In this document: positions 1 to 8,758 of the stretch, in pieces | Layout: every line of letters starts with the position of its first letter | Position numbering within the stretch: position 1 is the stretch's first letter | Source: JACVRW01 sp963821275 | GTDB taxonomy: Bacteria > Actinomycetota > Thermoleophilia > Solirubrobacterales > Thermoleophilaceae | Length of the DNA: 64,000 nt | Assembly: GCA_963821275.1 (NCBI GenBank) | Contig: CAWGDF010000009.1 | Location: 611,784-675,783 of the forward strand | Direction: 5' to 3' | Notes under the pieces: generated by a model | Database searches by the model: none | The model's input: the letters and a program-made list of their open reading frames with translations, nothing else | What the model was told of the DNA's origin: nothing | Made by a program: the position numbers and the translations under genes

Positions 1-378
1 CTGCTTGTCCACGTGACCCCCGACGAGCGCTTCCTGCGCGATGGCAGCGACCTCGTGAGCGTGGTGGACGTGCCCGCTCCGGCCGCCGCCCTCGGAACAA
101 GCGTGGTCGTGCCGACCCTCGACGGCGAGCAGGAGGTGGACGTCCCGGCCGGCACCCAGCCGGGCACGGTCGTGACCCTGCGCGGACGCGGCATGCCCAG
201 CCTCGGCCGCGGCCGGAACGGCGACCAGCGGGTCGTGCTCAACGTGGTGATTCCCCGCAACCTCAGCGCCGACCAGCGCCGCCTGCTGGAGGAGCTGCGC
301 GGGTCGCTCACCGAGGACAACCTGCGCGAGCCGGAGCCAGAGTCGCTCGTCGGCAAGCTGAAGCGCGCGTTCCGCTGA
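1..378 (+). CDS. dnaJ: Chaperone protein DnaJ, C-terminal part (5' end outside window)
   Basis: Co-chaperone of DnaK that binds unfolded substrates and stimulates ATP hydrolysis. Only the last 125 codons are present; reading is open from base 1. The visible part is the end of the second C-terminal beta-sandwich domain: the stretch VPTLDGEQEVDVPAGTQPG followed by LRGRGMP is the classic DnaJ CTD pattern. A short acidic linker and a basic tail (KLKRAFR) follow. The J domain and the Cys-rich zinc domain would lie upstream and cannot be checked, so CbpA-like variants lacking the zinc domain are not excluded. It overlaps the downstream prmA reading frame by four bases, which suggests co-translation. 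Confidence 0.9.
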   Translation: MLVHVTPDERFLRDGSDLVSVVDVPAPAAALGTSVVVPTLDGEQEVDVPAGTQPGTVVTLRGRGMPSLGRGRNGDQRVVLNVVIPRNLSADQRRLLEELRGSLTEDNLREPEPESLVGKLKRAFR

Positions 379-1169
379 TTCGGCTCGCGGTCCGGGCGCC
401 GGCGGGGGCCGCCGAGGCCGTCCTGGCGGAGCTGCTGGAGCTCGCGCCCGCCGGCGTGGAGCAGACCGACGGCGACGGCTGGGTCGAGTACGCGCTGTAC
501 GGGGCGCCCGGCGAGCTGCCGGCGCTGCCCGAGGGCGAGGCGGAGGTCGCCGGCGTCCTCGTGCGGGTGAGCGGGACCGAGGTGCCCGAGGACTGGGCCG
601 AGCGCTGGAAAGCCTTCCACGAGCCTGTGCTGGTGGGCGGCCGTGTCTTCGTCCGCCCGCCCTGGCGTGACCCGCTGCCCGGGACCATCGACGTGGTGAT
701 CGATCCCGCGCAGGCCTTCGGCACCGGCGCTCATCCCACCACCCGGCTCTGCCTGGAGCTGCTCCTCGACCTGGAGCGGCGCGGCTCGCTCGCCGACCTG
801 GGCTGCGGCTCGGGGGTGCTGGCCATCGCGGCCGTCCGCCTCGGCTTCGGGCCCGTGACCGCCGTGGACAGCGAGCGGGCGGCGCTCGAGGCAACCCACG
901 CCAACGCCGCGGCCAACGGGATGGCGCTCGACCGCGTGGAGCGCCTCAACTTGCGCGAGCGACCCGCGCCGGCCGCGGCCACGCTGGTGGCCAACCTCAC
1001 CCGGCCGCTGCTGCTGCGCGTGGCTGAGCTGATCCCCGGGCGTCCGCGCGCCCTGGTGGCGTCGGGGCTGCTCGAGCCGGAGGCGGACGAGGCGGCGGCC
1101 GCCTTCGCCCCGCTGCGCGAGCGGCGCCGGCTCTCGGCCGACGGTTGGAGCGCGCTGCTGCTTCAGTAG
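375..1169 (+). CDS. prmA: Ribosomal protein L11 methyltransferase
   Basis: SAM-dependent methyltransferase that trimethylates ribosomal protein L11. The glycine-rich SAM motif DLGCGSGVLAIAA (about residue 140) follows the PrmA-typical FGTGAHPTTRL (about 115). The first GTG in frame is at 456, but starting there would remove about 27 residues of the N-terminal domain. The frame is open and conserved-looking upstream (IRLAVRAP, then LAELLELAPAGVEQ) back to the dnaJ stop. No ATG, GTG or TTG is available there, so I place the start at CTG 375, which overlaps the dnaJ TGA as CTGA. ATT at 378 is the other possibility. With the CTG start the protein is 264 aa. The dnaJ-prmA order is common in bacteria. 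Confidence 0.85.
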   Translation: MIRLAVRAPAGAAEAVLAELLELAPAGVEQTDGDGWVEYALYGAPGELPALPEGEAEVAGVLVRVSGTEVPEDWAERWKAFHEPVLVGGRVFVRPPWRDPLPGTIDVVIDPAQAFGTGAHPTTRLCLELLLDLERRGSLADLGCGSGVLAIAAVRLGFGPVTAVDSERAALEATHANAAANGMALDRVERLNLRERPAPAAATLVANLTRPLLLRVAELIPGRPRALVASGLLEPEADEAAAAFAPLRERRRLSADGWSALLLQ

Positions 1170-1178
1170 GGTCCGCTC

Positions 1179-2194
<1,016 letters not shown>

Positions 2195-2195
<1 letters not shown>

Positions 2196-2956
2196 TGCGC
2201 TTCATCGACCTGTCGGCCCCCATCCTGCAGAGCCCGCCGGAGATCCCCGACGCCCTGCGGACCGACATCGAGTTCGCCGACCACGCGGCCGGGGCACGCC
2301 AGATCGAGGCCCTGCTGGGCGTGCCGCCGCGCCTGCTGCGCGACCGCGAGGGCTGGGCGGTCGAGAGCTTCACCCGCTTCGGCACGCACAACTCCACCCA
2401 CATCGACGCTCCGTGGCATTACAACTCGCGCATCCAGGGAGAGCGGGCCGCGACCATCGACGAGCTTCCGCTCGAGTGGTTCTTCGGCCCCGGCGTGGTC
2501 CTCGACATGACCCACAAGGAGGACGGGAACGCCGTGGACGTTTCGGACCTGGAGGCCGAGCTCGAGCGCATCGGGCACCGGCTCGGCGACCTGGACATCG
2601 TCCTGGTGCGAACCGGCCGCGACGCCTTCCTCGACGAGCCGGGCTACATGGCGCTCGGTCCGGGCGTGACCCCGGCGGCCACGCACTGGCTGTACGAGCA
2701 GGGAGTCCGGGTGATGGGGATCGACGCCTGGGGCTGGGACGCCCCGCTGCACCTCCAGGCCGAGGCCGCGCTCGCCAAGGACGAGCCAGGCATCTTCTGG
2801 GCGTCCCACCAGGTGGACCTCTCCTACGCGCAGATCGAGCGGCTCGCTCACCTGGACGAGCTGCCCGCCACCGGCTTCCAGGTGGCCTGCTTCCCGCTGC
2901 CGCTCGTCGGGGGGAGCGCGGCTCCGGCGCGCGTGGTGGCGATCCTGCCGGACTAG
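2195..2956 (+). CDS. Cyclase family protein (metal-dependent hydrolase, KynB-like fold)
   Basis: PF04199-type metal-dependent hydrolase, related to kynurenine formamidase and to ring- or lactam-opening cyclases. The signature GTHNSTHIDAPWHY matches the HxxTHxDxPxH metal-binding motif. It starts at ATG 2195 (N-terminus MRFIDLSAPI, as expected) and is 253 aa. It overlaps the upstream oxidoreductase by one base. Its TAG stop interleaves with the TAG of the convergent HAD gene in the tetranucleotide CTAG (2953-2956). It is one of four members of this family in the window; the other three lie in the 42-48 kb catabolic cluster. Substrate not predictable. Confidence 0.88.
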
Positions 2957-3613
2957 CCGCCGCGCACCCCCGCCAGCGGCCACAGGTCGGTCCACTCGTA
3001 ATCGGGGCGCTCGGCCCCTGGTGCCTCCTCGCCCTTGCGGTTCACCCAGGCGGTCCGCATGCCGTGACGCTGGGCGGCGGCGATGTCGTACTTGAAGCCG
3101 AAGGCCACGTGCAGGACGTTCTCGGGCGGCTCGCCGATCTGGTTGAGCGCGTGGGTGAAGGGCGCGTCGGAGGGCTTGTAGGCGCGGCAGTCCTCGGCCA
3201 CGGTCACGCCGTCGAAGTCGATCTCGAGGTGGCGGAGCGAGTGCTCCATGATGGCCCGGTCGGTGTTGGAGAGGATCCACAGCCGCAGGCCGGCGTCCTG
3301 GGCGCGTCGCAGCGCCGGCTGGGTGTCGGGAAAGGGCTGCCAGCTCTCCATCGCGTGGAGAAGGGCCTCGCCGTCGCTGTCGTTCCAGCGGTAGCCGCGC
3401 TCGCCCGACCCACTCGGAGAGGCTGTCGGCCAGGATCTCCCGATAGGGCCGGTAGCCGTTCTGCAGGCGCTCGAACTGGAGCTCCTCCCAGCGCTCGCGC
3501 AGCTCCCGCCCGGGCGGCGGCTCTCGCTCGTGGCGGCGCGCCAGGTCGTACAGGAAGGAGCCCACGCCGCCCTCCCAGTCGATCAGGGTGCCGTAGCAGT
3601 CGAAGGTGGCCAC
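2953..3613 (-). pseudogene. Haloacid dehalogenase type II, frameshifted
   Basis: HAD-superfamily hydrolase of the 2-haloacid dehalogenase (L-DEX) type. The N-terminal part (from GTG at 3613) contains the nucleophile motif TFDCYGTLIDWEGG. It runs in one frame to about 3404, and the rest continues in another frame with ILSNTDRAIMEHSL (motif II), AYKPSDAPF (motif III Lys) and HVAFGFKYD (motif IV). Removing one base (plus-strand G at about 3403) joins the halves smoothly, giving VGERGYRWND across the junction, about 219 aa in all. All catalytic motifs are therefore intact apart from this single-base insertion. Either it is a recent pseudogene or a sequencing error. It is convergent with the cyclase gene, with interleaved stops. 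Halogenated substrates are only one option for this family. Confidence 0.8.
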
Positions 3614-3644
3614 CTCAATCTGGCGTGCGATCCCTCAGCCCTCC

Positions 3645-3650
3645 TACACT
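3645..3650 (+). promoter_or_regulatory. Candidate -10 element for leaderless yqeY
   Basis: TACACT lies 6 bases before the GTG start of yqeY and no Shine-Dalgarno sequence is visible, so transcription would begin at or next to the start codon. No clear -35 hexamer is seen. Confidence 0.3.
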
Positions 3651-3656
3651 TGACGC

Positions 3657-4088
3657 GTGTCCGTGCTCCAGCAGGTACAGGATGACGTGAAGAGCGCCCT
3701 CAAGGCGGGCGAGCGCGAGCGCGTGCACGCGCTGCGCCTGATCGCCAGCGAGCTGCAGAAGGCGGCCAAGGAAAACGGCGCTGACGACGTCGAGGTCCTC
3801 CAGCGCGAGCGCAAGCGCCGCCAGGAGGCGGCCGCCGCCTACCGCGAGGCCGGCCGCGAGGACCTCGCGGCCGCCGAGGAGCGCGAGGCCGAGCTGATCG
3901 TCGGCTACCTGCCCGAGCAGCTCGGCGACGGCGAGCTCGACGCGCTGGTCGGCGACGCAGTCGCCGAGTCGGGCGCCTCCTCGCCGAAGGACATGGGCAA
4001 GGTGATGGCGCTCGTGATGCCGAAGGTGAAAGGCCGGGCGGACGGGAAGCGCGTCAGCTCCCTGGTCAGGGAGAAGCTCGCGGGCTAG
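3657..4088 (+). CDS. yqeY: GatB/YqeY domain protein
   Basis: Small helical protein resembling the tRNA-binding tail of the GatB amidotransferase subunit; its physiological role is not established. The 143-aa length is standard. It starts MSVLQQVQDDVKSALKAGER and contains the family patterns RLIASELQKA and AEEREAELIVGYLPEQL. It ends with the conserved KDMGKVMALVMPKVKGRADG stretch. GTG 3657 follows a TACACT -10-like hexamer at 6 bases, consistent with a leaderless transcript. Its TAG overlaps the phoH GTG (TAGTG), so the two are probably co-transcribed with ybeY and era. Confidence 0.92.
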   Translation: MSVLQQVQDDVKSALKAGERERVHALRLIASELQKAAKENGADDVEVLQRERKRRQEAAAAYREAGREDLAAAEEREAELIVGYLPEQLGDGELDALVGDAVAESGASSPKDMGKVMALVMPKVKGRADGKRVSSLVREKLAG

Positions 4089-6136
4089 TGCGCACCCAGC
4101 TCGAGCTTCCCAACGACGTCGCCGCCGAGCTTGCCGGCCCGGGCGACACGATCATGAAGACGCTCGAGGATCACCTCGACTGCGAGGTGTTCCTGCGCGG
4201 CAACGTGCTCACCCTCGACGGCTCCGACGAGGACGTGGCGATGGGGCGCACGGTGGTGCGCGAGCTGAGCGACCTGGTCCGCCAGGGCCACGACATCGCC
4301 CCGGGCACGATCGAGGCGATCGGTACCGCGCTGGACCGGCACGAGAGCCCGAGCCGCATCCTGGAGGACGTCGTCTGGCGGAACCGCGGGCTGCGGGTGG
4401 CGCCGAAGACGGTGAACCAGAAGCGCTACGTGGACGCGATCCGGAAGTCGACCATCACGGTGGGCATCGGCCCGGCCGGAACGGGGAAGTCCTTCCTGGC
4501 GGTGGCCATGGCGGTGGCGGCGCTGTCCCGCCGCGAGGTCAACCGCATCGTGCTCACCCGGCCCGCCGTTGAGGCGGGCGAGCGGCTCGGTTTCCTGCCC
4601 GGCGACATCGCGGCCAAGGTCGACCCCTACCTGCGTCCGCTCTTCGACGCGCTCTACGACATGCTCGAGCCCGAGCGGGTCAACCAGCACCTGGACCGGG
4701 GCGTGATCGAGGTGGCGCCGCTGGCATTCATGCGCGGGCGTGCGCAACCGCTCGACCGGCAGGTGCTCACGCCCTCCGGGTTTCGCGCGATCGGCTCGCT
4801 CCGGGTAGGTGATCTGGTCACGGGCTCCGACGGTCTTCCCACCCCCGTCTTGGGCGTGTACCCGCAGGGCCGCAAGGAGGTCTTCAATGTCCGCGCGCAG
4901 GACGGGGCGTCGACGGTTTGCTGTGGGGAGCATCTCTGGTTCGTGACGACGCCGGACGATCGCAAGCGCGACAAGGCCGGACGCGTCCTGGAGACCCGCG
5001 AGATGGTTGGGCGACTCCGGCGCCATCATCAGCATCGCTTCGAGCTTCCCCTGCTGAGCGCGCCCGCCCGGCTCGAGCCGCGTGAGGTCCCGATGGATCC
5101 GTACGCCCTCGGCCTGCTGCTCGGTGACGGCTGCCTGACGACTTCGACGACGCCCAGCTTCACGACGGCGGACCCCGAGCTGGTTGCCGCGCTGGAGTCA
5201 GCGCTTCCACGGATCGAGTTGCAGCGCAAGGGCGCGGTCGACTATGTCCTGCGCCACGTCGGCGGGCACCGCGGCGGGGTGATCGTGTCGAATCCGGTCA
5301 CCCTCGTGCTTCGGGAACTTGGTCTGGCCGGGACCCGCTCCAACACGAAGTTCGTGCCGCATTGCTATCTCCACAACGCCCCGGAGATCCGACTCGCGGT
5401 CTTGCAGGGCCTGCTCGACACCGACGGCGGGCCGGTCACCCAGCGGGGGCGTACCTGTCGCATTCAGTACTCCACGTCGTCGCGACAGATGGCCGACGAC
5501 GTTCGATTCCTCGTGCGCTCGCTCGGTGGCGTCGCCTACCGCAGAAGGCGAGCCGCGGAAGGGCGCCCGCCAGGGCGCGCAAAAGGCCGGCCGGTGCGCC
5601 ACCGCCACGACGCTTTCGTCTTCGACATCAGGCTCCCCCCCGGCCTGGAGCCGTTCCGGCTAGCACGCAAGCGCGACAACTATCAGCGGCATGGCGGGCG
5701 CCCGATGCGGTTCGTTGACAGCATCGAGCCTGCCGGCCAGGCGGAGACGGTCTGCATCCAGGTGGCCGCAGCCGATTCGCTCTACGTCACCGACGACTTC
5801 CTCGTAACGCACAACACGCTCAATGACTCCTTCATCATCCTCGACGAGGCGCAGAACACCAGCCAGGAGCAGATCAAGATGTTCCTCACCCGGCTGGGGT
5901 TCAACTCCAAGATGGTGGTGACCGGCGACATCACCCAGATCGACCTGCCGAAGGACCAGTCGTCGGGCCTGGTGGTGATCGGCGACATCCTGCGGGACGT
6001 CGAGGGGATCGAGTTCGTGCGCTTCGGCAGCGAGGACGTGGTGCGCCACAAGCTGGTGCAGCGGATCGTGGCCGCCTACAACGAGTACGCCGAGAAGCAG
6101 GCGCCGCCCCTGCGCCGGGCGCGCCAGAGCACCTGA
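4088..6136 (+). CDS. phoH: PhoH family ATPase interrupted by an intein
   Basis: PhoH-like P-loop ATPase, a probable RNA-associated protein commonly encoded next to ybeY. The 682-codon product is a host protein of 324 aa split by a 358-aa intein (residues 219-576). The N-extein carries Walker A GPAGTGKS (128-135) and ends VAPLAFMRGR. The C-extein begins at Thr577 and carries Walker B FIILDEAQN (Asp586, Glu587) and TGDITQIDLP. Removing the intein restores the family sequence MRGRTLNDSFIILDEAQ exactly. The intein separates Walker A from Walker B, so splicing should be essential for ATPase activity. GTG 4088 overlaps the yqeY stop. The last bases overlap ybeY. Confidence 0.95.
   Translation: MRTQLELPNDVAAELAGPGDTIMKTLEDHLDCEVFLRGNVLTLDGSDEDVAMGRTVVRELSDLVRQGHDIAPGTIEAIGTALDRHESPSRILEDVVWRNRGLRVAPKTVNQKRYVDAIRKSTITVGIGPAGTGKSFLAVAMAVAALSRREVNRIVLTRPAVEAGERLGFLPGDIAAKVDPYLRPLFDALYDMLEPERVNQHLDRGVIEVAPLAFMRGRAQPLDRQVLTPSGFRAIGSLRVGDLVTGSDGLPTPVLGVYPQGRKEVFNVRAQDGASTVCCGEHLWFVTTPDDRKRDKAGRVLETREMVGRLRRHHQHRFELPLLSAPARLEPREVPMDPYALGLLLGDGCLTTSTTPSFTTADPELVAALESALPRIELQRKGAVDYVLRHVGGHRGGVIVSNPVTLVLRELGLAGTRSNTKFVPHCYLHNAPEIRLAVLQGLLDTDGGPVTQRGRTCRIQYSTSSRQMADDVRFLVRSLGGVAYRRRRAAEGRPPGRAKGRPVRHRHDAFVFDIRLPPGLEPFRLARKRDNYQRHGGRPMRFVDSIEPAGQAETVCIQVAAADSLYVTDDFLVTHNTLNDSFIILDEAQNTSQEQIKMFLTRLGFNSKMVVTGDITQIDLPKDQSSGLVVIGDILRDVEGIEFVRFGSEDVVRHKLVQRIVAAYNEYAEKQAPPLRRARQST
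4742..5815 (+). mobile_element. Class 3-type intein with LAGLIDADG homing endonuclease, inserted in phoH
   Basis: Encodes residues 219-576 of the PhoH precursor (358 aa). It begins with Ala instead of the Cys or Ser nucleophile. It has Trp66 two residues after block B His64 (GEHLW), Cys338 at the block F position normally held by Asp (ETVCIQVA), and Thr356 just before the terminal His-Asn (FLVTHN). This WCT set plus a non-nucleophilic first residue defines class 3 inteins, which start splicing from the block F Cys. The +1 extein residue is Thr577. The two endonuclease motifs are LGLLLGDGC (acidic Asp347 of the precursor) and LLDTDGG (Asp446), so the homing endonuclease looks intact. There are no in-frame stops. 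Confidence 0.93.
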
Positions 6137-6498
6137 TCGAGCTGGAGCTCATCGATGCCCCCGAGGCGCTGCGGCGGCCTGCGCTGGAGGCGCTGTCGGC
6201 CGCGGGGGTCGAGGACGGTCATCTGGCGGTCGCGCTGGTGGGCGGGGACAGGATCACCGAGCTCAACCGCGAGCACCGCGGTCTCGACCGGCCCACCGAT
6301 GTGCTGTCCTTCCCGGTCGACGGGCCGGCGCGCACACGAGGGCCGCGCGAGCTGGGCGACGTGGTGATCTGTCCCGCGCACACCGAGAACCTGACCGAGG
6401 CCGTCGTGCACGGCGTTCTCCACCTCTGCGGGTACGACCACGAGACCGACGACGGCGAGATGCTGGCGCTCCAGGACCGGATCGTGGCCCGGCTGTGA
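6133..6498 (+). CDS. ybeY: Endoribonuclease YbeY (rRNA maturation factor)
   Basis: Zinc-dependent single-strand RNA endonuclease acting in 16S rRNA 3'-end maturation and ribosome quality control. The metal motif HGVLHLCGYDH (HGxxHLxGYDH) is complete. Upstream are NREHRGLDRPTDVLSFP and GDVVICP, both diagnostic. The first GTG or ATG in frame (GTG 6238) would start at GGDRITELN and delete about 35 residues of a normal N-terminus (IELELIDAPEALRR). I therefore place the start at CTG 6133, overlapping the phoH TGA as CTGA; ATC 6136 is the alternative. The product is 121 aa. It overlaps era at its 3' end (GTGA). The phoH-ybeY-era order is widely conserved. Confidence 0.88.
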   Translation: MIELELIDAPEALRRPALEALSAAGVEDGHLAVALVGGDRITELNREHRGLDRPTDVLSFPVDGPARTRGPRELGDVVICPAHTENLTEAVVHGVLHLCGYDHETDDGEMLALQDRIVARL

Positions 6499-7376
6499 CC
6501 CGCGCGGGCTTCGTGGCGCTTGCGGGCCGGCCCAACGCGGGCAAGTCGACGCTGGTGAACCGGGTAGTGGGCGGCAAGGTGGCGATCGTGTCGGACAAGC
6601 CGCAGACCACTCGCCGCGAGGTGCGGGGGATCGCGACCGGGCCCGACTGGCAGCTGGTGCTGGTCGACCTTCCGGGGGTGCAGCGGCCACGCGACGCGCT
6701 GACCGAGCGCATGCAGCGCCGGGTCGAGCGCGCGCTGGCGGACTCCGACGCGGCGCTTCTGCTCCTCAACGGCGAGCAGGAGATCGGACCGGGGGACCGC
6801 TTCATCGCCGGCGCCGTGCGCGACGCCGGCGTACCCGCCGTGATCGCGGTCAACAAGGTCGACCGCCTCGACCGCCCGCGGACCGTGGCGGCGCTGGCCG
6901 AGGCCGCCGCGCTCGAAGTGGACGGCGATGTCTTTCCCGTCAGCGCTCTCACCGGCGCGGGCGTGCCCGAGCTCGTTGAGCACCTCGGGGGCCTCATGCC
7001 GGACGGCCCCTACCTGTATCCGCCGGCCGACAAGAGCGATCTGCCCGAGCGGATCGTGCTGGCCGAGCTCATCCGCGAGCAGGTCCTGCGCCGCACGCGC
7101 GAGGAGGTGCCGCACGCCGTGGAGGTCGAGGTGGACGAGCTCGAGGAGCGCGAGGACGGGCTGCTCGTCGTGCGGGCCCAGGTGTGGGCGGAGACGGAGT
7201 CGCAGAAGGGAATCCTCGTGGGCGCCGGGGGCCGGATGGTGAAGGCGGTGGGCAGCGCGGCCCGAAGGGAGATCGAGCGTTCCACCGGCCGCCGCGTGCA
7301 CCTCGAGCTCAACGTGCGCGTCCGAAAGGGCTGGCGGCGTGACGAGGCGCTGCTCGACCGCCTGGGCATCGACTGA
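6495..7376 (+). CDS. era: GTPase Era
   Basis: Ribosome-assembly GTPase that binds the 16S rRNA 3' end. G1 is GRPNAGKST (residues 11-19), G3 is DLPG, and G4 is NKVD. The C-terminal KH domain (about 200-293) includes the Era-typical ESQKGILVGAGGRMVKAVG. The length of 293 aa is standard. GTG 6495 overlaps the ybeY stop as GTGA. It is the last gene of the yqeY-phoH-ybeY-era run; the next start is 10 bases downstream. Confidence 0.96.
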   Translation: MTRAGFVALAGRPNAGKSTLVNRVVGGKVAIVSDKPQTTRREVRGIATGPDWQLVLVDLPGVQRPRDALTERMQRRVERALADSDAALLLLNGEQEIGPGDRFIAGAVRDAGVPAVIAVNKVDRLDRPRTVAALAEAAALEVDGDVFPVSALTGAGVPELVEHLGGLMPDGPYLYPPADKSDLPERIVLAELIREQVLRRTREEVPHAVEVEVDELEEREDGLLVVRAQVWAETESQKGILVGAGGRMVKAVGSAARREIERSTGRRVHLELNVRVRKGWRRDEALLDRLGID

Positions 7377-7386
7377 TCTCCCGTTC

Positions 7387-8157
7387 GTGAGCTCGCTCGA
7401 GCACATCAAGAGCTTCTTGGGTGACCTCGAGGAACGCACCTGCGACGAGGTGGTGCGGCTCGGGCACGGGGTCGCCCTGCGAACACCGAGCCTGGCTCTG
7501 GTCTGGCAGCTCAACGCGGTCCGGATCGACGACACGGAGGCCGACGTGGCCGCGGTCACCGGGGAGGCCGAGCGAGTGCAGTCAGGCCTCGCACACCGCA
7601 AGCTCGTCGTGCACGACGAGGAACAGGGCCGGGCGCTGGCGGCCGGGCTGGCCGAGAAGGGCTGGAACGTCTCCCGGCTGCTGGTGATGGTTCGCAGGCG
7701 CCCGCCGGAGCGTCCCCCGCCCACCGGCCTGGGCGGGGAGGTCAGCCGCGAGCGAGGCGCCGCGGCGCTGGCGGCCTTTCGCCGCGAGCAGCCCTTTGGC
7801 TGGCAGGAGCAGGCCGTCGAGCAGCTCGCGGCCATGGACGAGCGCTTTCAGCGAGCCGGCGCCGCCAAGGACTTTGCCGCCCCGGCCGACGACCCGGCGT
7901 CGTCCTGCCGCCTGTACAGCAACGGCGAGCTGGCTCAGATCGACGAGGTGGGGACGCTGCGGGCGCGCCGCCGTTCGGGCTTCGCCAGCGCGGCTGTGCT
8001 GGCCGCCGCCGATGCCGCCGCGGCCGGCGGCCACGAGCCGGTCTTCCTGCTGACCGACGGCAACGACTGGCCCCAGCTTCTCTACCGCCGACTGGGATTC
8101 GACGAGGTCGGCGCGGTGTACGAGTTCCTCAAGCTGCCGTTGGGCGCTGAGCGATAA
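7387..8157 (+). CDS. GNAT family N-acetyltransferase
   Basis: Probable acyl-CoA-dependent N-acetyltransferase, substrate unknown. The C-terminal half shows the GNAT core: RRSGFASAAVLAAADAA in the acetyl-CoA-binding position, then LLTDGNDWPQLLYRRLGF and DEVGAVYEF, the usual end of the fold. The N-terminal about 110 residues are family-specific and unassigned. The frame stays open further upstream inside era. GTG 7387 (MSSLEHIKSFLGDLEERT) is the most sensible start, 10 bases after era, giving 256 aa. It is followed after 10 bases by hisIE. Confidence 0.75.
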   Translation: MSSLEHIKSFLGDLEERTCDEVVRLGHGVALRTPSLALVWQLNAVRIDDTEADVAAVTGEAERVQSGLAHRKLVVHDEEQGRALAAGLAEKGWNVSRLLVMVRRRPPERPPPTGLGGEVSRERGAAALAAFRREQPFGWQEQAVEQLAAMDERFQRAGAAKDFAAPADDPASSCRLYSNGELAQIDEVGTLRARRRSGFASAAVLAAADAAAAGGHEPVFLLTDGNDWPQLLYRRLGFDEVGAVYEFLKLPLGAER

Positions 8158-8158
8158 T
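8153..8158 (+). promoter_or_regulatory. Candidate -10 element for leaderless hisIE
   Basis: GATAAT ends 9 bases before ATG 8168 and overlaps the stop of the GNAT gene. No Shine-Dalgarno sequence is seen, so a leaderless start is plausible. No convincing -35 hexamer. Confidence 0.3.
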
Positions 8159-8167
8159 CGAGCGTCC

Positions 8168-8758
8168 ATGGAACCCGCCTTCGACAACGGACTCGTCCCC
8201 TGCATCGTGCAGGACGCGCGCAGCGGCGAAGTGCTGACCCTGGCCTACCAGAACGAGGAGGCCTGGCAGCGCACGCGCGCGACGGGGGAGATGTGGTTCT
8301 GGTCGCGCTCGCGCGAGGAGCTGTGGCACAAGGGGGAGACCTCGGGGAACGTCCAGCGCGTGCGGGAGCTGCGCTGGGACTGCGACGCCGACGCCGTGCT
8401 CGCGCTGGTCGACCCGGCCGGCCCGGCGTGCCACACCGGCGAGCGCACCTGCTTCCACAAGGGGGAGCTCGAGCCGGTGGCGGGAGAGGCGCTGGCGACG
8501 CTCGAGCGGACGATCGAGTCCCGGCGGGAGGCCGCGCCGCCGGAGAGCTACACCGCCGCGCTGCTCGCCGACCCGGGGCGGTTGGCGGCCAAGGTGGAGG
8601 AGGAGGGCGAGGAGCTGGCCCGCGCGGCGCGTGACGAGAGCGACGAGCGGGTGGCCGAGGAGGCCGCCGACGTGCTCTACCACCTGACGGTGCTCCTGGC
8701 CTCCCGCGGCCTTCGTCTGGCCGACGCGTATGACGTGCTGAACGACCGCCGCCGATGA
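8168..8758 (+). CDS. hisIE: Bifunctional phosphoribosyl-AMP cyclohydrolase / phosphoribosyl-ATP pyrophosphatase
   Basis: Catalyses steps 2 and 3 of histidine biosynthesis. The N-terminal HisI domain (about residues 1-100) has WFWSRSREELWHKGETSGN, then CDADAVL and CHTGERTCF with the zinc cysteines. The HisE pyrophosphatase domain (about 110-196) has KVEEEGEELARAA and ADVLYHLTVLLASRG. Fusion of the two activities is common. The 196-aa length fits. It is immediately followed by trpE with an ATGA overlap, so histidine and tryptophan genes share a transcript here. It probably opens the trp operon. Confidence 0.95.
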   Translation: MEPAFDNGLVPCIVQDARSGEVLTLAYQNEEAWQRTRATGEMWFWSRSREELWHKGETSGNVQRVRELRWDCDADAVLALVDPAGPACHTGERTCFHKGELEPVAGEALATLERTIESRREAAPPESYTAALLADPGRLAAKVEEEGEELARAARDESDERVAEEAADVLYHLTVLLASRGLRLADAYDVLNDRRR

